Assembly (NCBI GenBank): GCA_051748085.1
Contig: JBNJHA010000038.1
Coordinates: forward strand, 1-21,131
Source of the DNA: CAYNNQ01 sp051748085
GTDB taxonomy: Bacteria > Desulfobacterota > Desulfovibrionia > Desulfovibrionales > Desulfonatronovibrionaceae
Direction: 5' to 3'
DNA: 21,131 nt
Position numbers and translations under genes: made by a program. Positions 15,446-21,131 of this stretch are shown here, one piece after another; the first letter of the stretch is position 1; every line of letters begins with the position of its first letter. The notes below the pieces were generated by a model, which worked only from the letters and a program-made list of their open reading frames with translations, made no database searches and had not been told where the DNA came from.

Positions 15446-17532
15446 TAAACTACCTTGGCATGCAGATGTTTGATTAAATGGGCTATATCCAATATAAGGG
15501 CCATGGAGCCGTCACCTTTGATGGTCGCGCCTGAAATACCCGGGACATCCTTGTACATATGGCCCAAACTTTTTATTACCGTCTGATGCTCGCCGATAAC
15601 CTTATCAACCACAATCCCCACTCTTCCCGCATCCGTATTGGTGACCACGACCTGCTCAATTTCCGGCATATCGCCTTCGATGCTGAAACAACCGCGCAGG
15701 GCGATAAACGGCACCAATTCTTCCCTTATGCGGATCACTTCCCGGCCCTGATTCTCATCCCCGGCCCTTCTGGTTTCCACGCATTCCTCTACTATGGACA
15801 AAGGCAGTATATAAAAATCATTTTCGACCTGAACCTGGAGTCCGTCGATAATAGCCAGGGTAAGAGGGATCTTGACCGAAATTTTAGACCCTTCGCCCAG
15901 CTTGCTTTCTATATCTATTCTTCCGCGCAGGGATTCGATATTTCTTTTGACCACATCCATGCCCACTCCTCGTCCGGATACGTCGCTGACCTTTTCAGCC
16001 ATGGAAAAACCGGGATGGAAAATAAGTTCCAGGGCGTCCTGATCCGTCAATTCCTGAGTTGAGGAAACAATGCCGCTGGCCACGGCTTTTTCTCTTAATT
16101 TATTCGGATCCATGCCCTTGCCGTCATCCTCTATCTCTACCAGGACATTGCCTCCGGAATGACTCGCGGAGAGTTTAACCGTTCCGCATTTGGGTTTTCC
16201 GGCCTTGGTCCTCTGGTCCGGAAGTTCTATCCCGTGATCTATACTGTTGCGCAGAAGATGGACCAGAGGATCATTGAGCTTCTCGATAACCGTCTTGTCC
16301 AGTTCCGTTTCAGCGCCCTCAGTGGTCAACTCGATTTCTTTGCCCATGTCCTGGGAAAGATCACGGACCAATCTTCTGAACTTGCCGAATGTAGTCCCGA
16401 TGGGCAGCATTCTTATCCCGAGAGTGCTGTCCCGCATTTCATCGCTTAAGCGTTCCAGTTCCTCGGCGATATTCCCCAGAGCCTGCCCTTTATTGTGAAA
16501 TGCTTCCTGACTCAGACGGGACTGAATGATTACAAGCTGTCCGGCCAGATCCACCAGGTGGTCGAGTTTGTCCGCGGAAACACGAATATTTGATGCCGCC
16601 GTGGAGATGGATTCGGTTCTTTGCCGGGCCTTGCCAAGTTCCCGGCCGATTTTTTGTTCTTCCAGCGCAGCCTGAACCTGTTTTTCATTGATTACTCCGG
16701 CTTCTACCAGCATCTTGCCCAGAGGCTTCTGGGCCCGAAGTATGGTTTGCACCTCTTCAGCGCTGATATCGCCTCTTTCGATCAAAATCTGGCCGATTTT
16801 TTTATAGTCCTCACTATCGTCAAATTCAGAAATTTCCTGAATCCGGAATTCATCTTCATCAAGAAATATAAAAACATCCTTGACCGCGTCTTCGCCGTGG
16901 CTTGATGTCAGAACTATATCCCAGCGCAGATAGCACAGTTCCGGATTAAAATCTTCCAGATCCGGAACCTCTTCATACATCAAAAATCGACATTCGCCCA
17001 GATCTCCGAGTTCATCCAGCAGGGAAACCGGATCCGAACCGGTAAGAAAAATTTCTCTTGAAGGAGTAAAAAGGATACGAAATATTTTATCATCCGGCTG
17101 CGGACCGGGTTTTTCTTCCACAACCTCTTCTTCTTGCGGAGCCTCTTGCTTACTGTCCCCGGTCAGCTCGCGCAGGGCGGCGATGATTTCTCTTGCCTGC
17201 TCTCCGCTCTCGTCTTCCTCGCCCTCAAGCATATCCAGGATAAGATCCCGGGCGGAAAACGTCAGATTGATCAAGTCTGCGTCCGCCTTTATCTGTCCGC
17301 CCCGGACAAGATCAAAGACAGTTTCCACTTCATGCGTGAAAGTGGATATGTCATCAAACCCGAACATGGCTCCGGAGCCTTTTATTGTGTGCATGGCCCG
17401 GAAAACACGATTTATGAGATCATCATTGCCGGGATCACTCTCGAGTTCCAGCAGGGAATCTTCAAGATCGTCCAGCAGTTCCAGGGCCTCTTCCCGAAAA
17501 GCCTGTGTTCCCTTGTCAGTATATGACGACAT
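15445..17532 (-). CDS. cheA: Chemotaxis histidine kinase CheA with an MshEN/GspE-N-like linker segment
   Basis: CheA autophosphorylates on a histidine and passes the phosphate to CheY. The chosen ATG at 17532 (695 residues) follows a perfect GGAGGA; the ATG four codons upstream has no such site. Domains in order: HPt with the phospho-His in AMHTIKGSGAMFGF (H48); an acidic linker; a poorly conserved P2-like segment (about 150-235); an MshEN/GspE N-terminal-like pair (KKIGQILIERGDI from 244, PLGKMLVEAGVI from 270); dimerisation helices (about 318-380); kinase domain with N box HLLRNSIDHGIE, G1 EDDGKGMD and G2 GRGVGMDV; and a CheW-like P5 domain (about 555-695). No separate cheW is encoded nearby. 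Confidence 0.96.
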   Translation of the reverse strand: MSSYTDKGTQAFREEALELLDDLEDSLLELESDPGNDDLINRVFRAMHTIKGSGAMFGFDDISTFTHEVETVFDLVRGGQIKADADLINLTFSARDLILDMLEGEEDESGEQAREIIAALRELTGDSKQEAPQEEEVVEEKPGPQPDDKIFRILFTPSREIFLTGSDPVSLLDELGDLGECRFLMYEEVPDLEDFNPELCYLRWDIVLTSSHGEDAVKDVFIFLDEDEFRIQEISEFDDSEDYKKIGQILIERGDISAEEVQTILRAQKPLGKMLVEAGVINEKQVQAALEEQKIGRELGKARQRTESISTAASNIRVSADKLDHLVDLAGQLVIIQSRLSQEAFHNKGQALGNIAEELERLSDEMRDSTLGIRMLPIGTTFGKFRRLVRDLSQDMGKEIELTTEGAETELDKTVIEKLNDPLVHLLRNSIDHGIELPDQRTKAGKPKCGTVKLSASHSGGNVLVEIEDDGKGMDPNKLREKAVASGIVSSTQELTDQDALELIFHPGFSMAEKVSDVSGRGVGMDVVKRNIESLRGRIDIESKLGEGSKISVKIPLTLAIIDGLQVQVENDFYILPLSIVEECVETRRAGDENQGREVIRIREELVPFIALRGCFSIEGDMPEIEQVVVTNTDAGRVGIVVDKVIGEHQTVIKSLGHMYKDVPGISGATIKGDGSMALILDIAHLIKHLHAKVV

Positions 17533-17536
17533 TCCG

Positions 17537-17542
17537 TCCTCC
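17537..17542 (-). promoter_or_regulatory. Ribosome binding site that fixes the cheA start
   Basis: GGAGGA lies 4 nt before the ATG at 17532 on the coding strand. The upstream in-frame ATG (17544) overlaps this site and has only AT-rich sequence before it. Confidence 0.75.
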
Positions 17543-17565
17543 ATTTTAAATCAATAAACTGCCGG

Positions 17566-17928
17566 CTATTTGAGTACCTTTTTAACTACGGACATTAATT
17601 GTTCCGGTTTAAAAGGCTTTACAATCCAGCCGGTGGCCCCGGCCTTTTTCCCCTCGCTCTTTTTCTCCGCCTGGGATTCGGTGGTCAGCATTATTATCGG
17701 GACAAATTTCATATCCGACTTGGCCCGAACATTTTTAATCAATTCAATTCCATCCATGTTCGGCATATTCAAGTCGGTAACTATCATATCCACGGGACTT
17801 CCAAGTTTGGACAACGCATCTTTCCCGTCTTTGGCCTCAACCACGTCAAAGCCTTCTTCCTTGAGGGTAAAAGCGACCATCTGGCGCACGCTGGCGGAAT
17901 CATCAACAGTCATGATCTTTTTGGACAT
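17566..17928 (-). CDS. cheY: Response regulator CheY (single receiver domain)
   Basis: A 120-residue stand-alone receiver, the expected phospho-acceptor for the CheA encoded 33 bp downstream. The acid pocket is D9-D10, the phosphorylation site is D52 in VTDLNMPNMDG, the switch threonine is in MLTTESQ (82-83), and the conserved lysine is K104 in VKPF. No output domain follows, so it acts through protein contact such as the flagellar switch or another partner. AGAGGT precedes the ATG. It is closest to the CheY type that sits directly before cheA in many operons. Confidence 0.96.
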   Translation of the reverse strand: MSKKIMTVDDSASVRQMVAFTLKEEGFDVVEAKDGKDALSKLGSPVDMIVTDLNMPNMDGIELIKNVRAKSDMKFVPIIMLTTESQAEKKSEGKKAGATGWIVKPFKPEQLMSVVKKVLK

Positions 17929-18030
17929 ATGTACCTCTTAAAAGCATTTCCCGAAATGAACATTCAATATCCTGAAATAAAATTACTGCAAACGCGTCCG
18001 GAAATTCTAAAATTCCAGAACAAAAACCGA

Positions 18031-18318
18031 TTACAAAAAATCCGTGCAGCCTATTTTTTGTAAATACTGCATTAAATCCTTACCCTGCAGGGTCATCTGC
18101 AGTCCCTGCCCCTCGGCCGTTTTTTTAGCTGCAATGCAGGCCTGTACCAGGCAGAGATCCATCTCCCGCACATCATCGCTCTCAACATGCAGGTCCTTGC
18201 CCTGTTCTAGTCCGAGGATCAAGGCATCCTTTATCTTTTGACCGCTTTCCACAGTTGCCTGTCCGCTGAAAACAAGCCTGGTGATGTTTTCATCATTTTC
18301 TATGTTGTATTCAAACAT
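18031..18318 (-). CDS. STAS-domain protein lacking the usual phosphorylatable serine
   Basis: The 95-residue product has the length and pattern of a STAS domain (anti-sigma-factor-antagonist fold): a beta strand with FSGQATVESGQKIKDAL, then HVESDDVREMDLCLVQA and CIAAKKTAEGQGLQMTLQG. At the position where classic SpoIIAA proteins have D-S-S-G it reads MDLCL, so serine-phosphorylation switching is unlikely. STAS proteins of this DLxxLQxxxAAxxxA type often accompany chemotaxis genes. AAGGAGG lies before the ATG. It sits between the coiled-coil protein (96-bp gap) and cheY (102-bp gap). Its partner is unknown; a scaffold or binding role is inference. Confidence 0.85.
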   Translation of the reverse strand: MFEYNIENDENITRLVFSGQATVESGQKIKDALILGLEQGKDLHVESDDVREMDLCLVQACIAAKKTAEGQGLQMTLQGKDLMQYLQKIGCTDFL

Positions 18319-18414
18319 AAAAAGCCTCCTTGTTCAACTTTTCCGGCTGTAAACAACACGCGATTTCTCGTATTTATTCATCAGTTTTTTTGCGAGCCAG
18401 GACTTTGGACGCAC

Positions 18415-20223
18415 TCAAAACAACTCCACATTATCCCAGTCATCATCGCTGTCATCGCTAACTCCCTCATTTTTCTCATCATCAGCGGGACCATCTCCAA
18501 TTCTTTCCAGGCCGGAAAGCATATCGTGGACCATCCGTTCACTTTCCATGGTATATCTGGACAGAAGATCCTGCAGGCGCGGGCTGTGTTCACCTGTAAT
18601 ATTGGGAACAATTTCTCCGGATTCGGAAGCAACCTGTTCAAGTTCCAAATACAATTCCTCCAGGTCCGGGAGGATACTTCTATTTTCTTCCAGATTTTCC
18701 TGTACGGCGTTGATAAGGTCCAGAACTTCATTGGCATAAGCATGGATGTCTTTCTGCAGGGCAGCGGACTGATTGTCCATATCGCGCATATCGGCGACCA
18801 AAGACATCAGAGCATCATTTACCGCGTTTATTTCCTTTAAATCAAACGCCTTTTCTGTCTCGTCCGCCAGTTCCGAAGAAGCCTGCAGGGATTTTTGGAG
18901 TATCTCCACAATTGACGCGCTCTGCCCCCGGGCTTCATAGGAAAGCTGCTGAATAGCCACGGCTATTACCCCGAGAGCCCGGCCGTTGTCTCCGGTACGC
19001 GCGGCCTTCACGCTGGCGTTCAGGGCCAGGAGTTCAACTTCGGAACCGACTTCCTCGATTTGTCCCACAAAACGTTCGATATCCGACATATTTTTTTGTA
19101 TGTCTTCCATCAATGAATTGATATGCTTATTCTGTTCTCCGGTCATTTCTACATTATCAGCGACTTTCTGTAAGCCGGAAACAACCTTGCTGACCAAAGT
19201 CCGTGAATCATCACCGGAATTTTCGCCATCGCTTTTTCCGACCATGCCGGTTATATTGCGCACCATTTGTTCTATGCCCGAAAATTTATCCTGGAGCACA
19301 TTGAACGCCCGGTTCAGTTCCTTGTGCGAATTGCGCATCTGCCCGGCCTGAAGCTGACAGACATCACCAAGATATGCCACGAGATCCTGCAGGACATCCG
19401 GTTCGGGCTCCTCTTCCAGAGCCGCTTTGACTTCTTCTTTGGATTCATCCAGAACATACTGCACATGCTCCAATTGCTGCCGGGTGATATCATGAAACTG
19501 CATGGAGGAGACTATCGCACTGACATCATTTGCTATAAATTTGGCGGTTTCCTCCATACTCTCCGCAAGTTCCAGACTCTCCTGGCGCATACGATCCATT
19601 TCATCAATATTTTCCTGCAGACCGGAAAAAAGATCCTTAATTATAGCCCCCCTGCTTTGATCAATATCCAGCACTTCACTGATCACAACATCAATCTGTT
19701 CTTCCAGACGCAGTCCTGTGGTTTTGATTTCCTTGGCGTCATTGACTATTTTGGAGGCCAGACTTTCAACATCCACTGCCAGTGATCCGAAATTTCTTCC
19801 TTCTTCTCCCAGCCTCGCGCTTTCGATCCTGGTTGAAATACCAAGCATTCCCAAGCGCTTGACAACTCTTTTGAATTCACGCTCGGAAGCCACAAACCGG
19901 GATATTCTTTCCTTCTGGTCCTGTACCTGTTCAATTACCCCGGAAAACTTGCCATGCGTAAATATATTGCGCATCTGCTTAAACTCCCGGCTCATCCGGG
20001 CCGAAGACTCACCCATCCTTTCCCCGCTCAGGAGATCCGTGAGACTGACAACCGTTTCCTGGCAGGCAACGCATTTTTGTTTAACATCCTGGATGGCCTG
20101 TCCCAATGCTAAAAATTCGCCTTCCTTTTCCTGGACAAGCCTGGCCGCCTTGTTTCCAAGCACGGTAACATTTGGCAGTTGCGTATCGAGAAAATGTTTT
20201 ATATCATTGACTGAATTATTCAT
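18415..20223 (-). CDS. Soluble coiled-coil chemotaxis protein with two receptor-tip-like hairpins and a CheZ-like DxxxQ motif
   Basis: The 602-residue product has no signal peptide or membrane segment and is largely helical. Two segments resemble the chemoreceptor hairpin tip: LGMLGISTRIESARLGEEGR (124-143) followed by NFGSLAVDVESLA, and VELLALNASVKAARTGDNGR (396-415) followed by ALGVIAVAIQQLS. Between them MQFHDITRQQLEHV (241-254) matches the catalytic FxDLTxQ region of E. coli CheZ (D143, Q147), here D245 and Q249. The tail is acidic and ends DDDWDNVELF, recalling the CheY-binding C-terminus of CheZ. It heads the che operon, upstream of STAS, cheY and cheA; the ribosome binding site is weak. 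Family databases would probably label it an MCP; whether it signals, scaffolds or dephosphorylates CheY is not known. Confidence 0.88.
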   Translation of the reverse strand: MNNSVNDIKHFLDTQLPNVTVLGNKAARLVQEKEGEFLALGQAIQDVKQKCVACQETVVSLTDLLSGERMGESSARMSREFKQMRNIFTHGKFSGVIEQVQDQKERISRFVASEREFKRVVKRLGMLGISTRIESARLGEEGRNFGSLAVDVESLASKIVNDAKEIKTTGLRLEEQIDVVISEVLDIDQSRGAIIKDLFSGLQENIDEMDRMRQESLELAESMEETAKFIANDVSAIVSSMQFHDITRQQLEHVQYVLDESKEEVKAALEEEPEPDVLQDLVAYLGDVCQLQAGQMRNSHKELNRAFNVLQDKFSGIEQMVRNITGMVGKSDGENSGDDSRTLVSKVVSGLQKVADNVEMTGEQNKHINSLMEDIQKNMSDIERFVGQIEEVGSEVELLALNASVKAARTGDNGRALGVIAVAIQQLSYEARGQSASIVEILQKSLQASSELADETEKAFDLKEINAVNDALMSLVADMRDMDNQSAALQKDIHAYANEVLDLINAVQENLEENRSILPDLEELYLELEQVASESGEIVPNITGEHSPRLQDLLSRYTMESERMVHDMLSGLERIGDGPADDEKNEGVSDDSDDDWDNVELF

Positions 20224-20297
20224 TTTGTTTAACTTGCTTCTTACAATTTAAGAAAATATCGTAAATTTTATAAAACTATGTAGGAGAGGGTATACCT

Positions 20298-20693
20298 ATG
20301 AAATGTCTCATTGTCGAGGACGATTTTGTCAGCCGTAAGGTTTTGCAGAAAGCCATGTCCCCATATGCTGAATGCCACGTGGCGGTGGACGGCCAGGAAG
20401 CTATTGATGCCTGTGAGCTGGCCTGGCAGGAAAATGACCCATACCAGCTTATACTCCTGGACATCATGATGCCTAACGTGGACGGACAGGAAGCCCTGAA
20501 ACAGATCCGGGCTCTGGAAAAAAAACAAGGCATTAAGGAAAAAGACGGGGCAAAAATTGTCATGACCACAGCCCTTGATGATCCCAAAAATGTTGTTACT
20601 GCCTACTATGACGGCGGAGCAAACGCCTATCTGACCAAACCCTACGACAATGAAAAATTGATGCATACTTTAAAGGATCTGGAATTGGTCTAA
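20298..20693 (+). CDS. Stand-alone CheY-like response regulator, divergent from the che operon
   Basis: A 131-residue single receiver domain and the only plus-strand gene recognised here. It has D8-D9, the phospho-acceptor D55 in LLDIMMPNVDG, the switch residue in VMTTALDD (T91) and the conserved lysine K114 in YLTKPYD. A charged stretch LEKKQGIKEKDGA extends the loop between helix 3 and strand 4. GGAGAGGG lies 7 nt before the ATG. Only 74 bp separate it from the divergent coiled-coil gene, so the two probably share a regulatory region. It may be a second target of CheA or the receiver partner of an unlinked kinase. No output domain follows. Confidence 0.95.
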   Translation: MKCLIVEDDFVSRKVLQKAMSPYAECHVAVDGQEAIDACELAWQENDPYQLILLDIMMPNVDGQEALKQIRALEKKQGIKEKDGAKIVMTTALDDPKNVVTAYYDGGANAYLTKPYDNEKLMHTLKDLELV

Positions 20694-20758
20694 ATTATAC
20701 CCATTCATTTCTTGTTATGCTTATTAATCCTGCGGGGCTGCCCAACCCGCTGCACTGA

Positions 20759-20796
20759 GAGATTCTTCTGTCGCGAAACGCTTCCTCAGAATGACA
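20759..20796 (-). repeat. Dispersed palindromic repeat unit A
   Basis: Its reverse complement starts tgtcattctgag and ends gaagaatctc, matching the ends of unit C (20989-21024) in the opposite orientation. Sequences of the form tcattctgag...gaagaatct are widespread intergenic repeats in many bacteria. Confidence 0.7.
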
Positions 20797-20893
20797 AGAT
20801 GGGACAACGCCCATCCTAAATTTCCGGCAAACATCGGCGTTGTTTGTACATCATTTACGTCCGAGCCTCCAAATACAGGTCACTCTCCAATAA

Positions 20894-20921
20894 CATTCTG
20901 AGTGAACGAAACGCTTCCTCA
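20894..20921 (+). repeat. Dispersed repeat unit B, mosaic of A and C
   Basis: The left half cattctgagtgaacg equals unit C, and the right half cgaaacgcttcctca equals unit A in its plus-strand orientation. The unit therefore looks like a recombinant or remnant of the two. Confidence 0.6.
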
Positions 20922-20988
20922 TTACGCCGAAAAACTTAACAAAGCTGCCAAGGTTTGCCTGACCGCCAAATTACGATCCACCCCCGGA

Positions 20989-21024
20989 TGTCATTCTGAG
21001 TGAACGCAGTGAGCGAAGAATCTC
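20989..21024 (+). repeat. Dispersed palindromic repeat unit C
   Basis: It reads tgtcattctgag at its start and gaagaatctc at its end, with gaacgcagtgagcg between. It is the inverted counterpart of unit A, 193 bp away. Confidence 0.7.
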
Positions 21025-21131
21025 CAGCCGGTCCTTGCCGGCCGCCAGAAACATGCCTTAGAAAAAAGAAGCAGTCCTGCTGAAATCTTTAATTATGCTC
21101 AAAATCCAGCCAAACTGCCCAACCCGCACTA

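Larger units (their letters stand above)
20694..21131. other. Gene-free 3' region with decayed palindromic repeats
   Basis: No convincing reading frame is present. The stretch begins with hairpin GCGGG/CCCGC (20732-20750) and GATGGG/CCCATC (20798-20815), neither with a T tract, and carries three related repeat units plus a 13-bp direct repeat ctgcccaacccgc at 20738-20750 and 21115-21127. It looks like a landing site for small dispersed repeats. Confidence 0.6.

Noticed and set aside
18000..18027. Terminator after the STAS gene
   Set aside because: The near-palindrome around GGAATTTTAGAATTTCC has mismatches in its stem and no T tract after it.
18381..18743. 120-codon minus frame overlapping the 3' end of the coiled-coil gene
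   Set aside because: It is a second frame within an intact long gene, with no ribosome binding site and no recognisable motif.
20694..21131. CRISPR array
   Set aside because: The repeat units are few, irregularly spaced, in both orientations and mosaic, unlike the regular direct repeats of CRISPR.

Overview
The window looks like chromosomal DNA from an anaerobic, sulfide-rich bacterium, most likely a member of Desulfobacterota close to the Desulfovibrionales. This is inferred from gene content: a Thi4-type thiazole synthase with His in place of the sulfur-donor Cys, a pyruvate:ferredoxin-oxidoreductase-type gamma subunit, and a der-ilvE-dnaX-ybaB-recR run. No rRNA or other taxonomic marker is present. 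Every gene except the last lies on the minus strand, so transcription runs right to left.

Right part (20.2-14.0 kb): a chemotaxis-type signalling operon. In order of transcription it encodes a large soluble coiled-coil protein with two receptor-tip-like hairpins and a CheZ-like DxxxQ motif, a STAS protein without the usual serine, CheY, CheA, CheR and CheD. A second, divergent CheY-like receiver starts at 20298 on the plus strand. No cheW, cheB or membrane receptor is seen. CheA has an extra MshEN/GspE-N-like segment in its linker.

Middle and left part (13.4-0.4 kb): a long co-directional housekeeping run, gatB-mtnA, thi4-der-ilvE-dnaX-ybaB-recR, porG-type gamma subunit, recD2 and glnS, followed by the first 30 codons of thiD at the left edge. 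Many junctions are tight or overlapping: the gatB stop overlaps the mtnA GTG, thi4 to der is 3 bp and ilvE to dnaX is 4 bp. dnaX carries a run of ten A at the junction between its core and tau-specific tail, and both alternative frames stop within six codons. This is the layout expected for a programmed gamma/tau switch.

Two copies of a dispersed repeat of about 0.3 kb (110-413 and 13643-13922) sit in the two largest gene-free stretches of the housekeeping half. Their outer arms lie in opposite orientation but their central ~105 bp lie in the same orientation, so the core has flipped relative to its arms in one copy. Copy 1 keeps an 18-19 bp inverted repeat around the core, and the copies differ by 24 bp between GCCCCC direct repeats. 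The last 0.44 kb (20694-21131) has no gene and holds decayed palindromic repeat units.

The best candidates for something new are the soluble dual-hairpin/DxxxQ chemotaxis protein with its STAS partner, the core-inverted repeat, and the dnaX slippage site.
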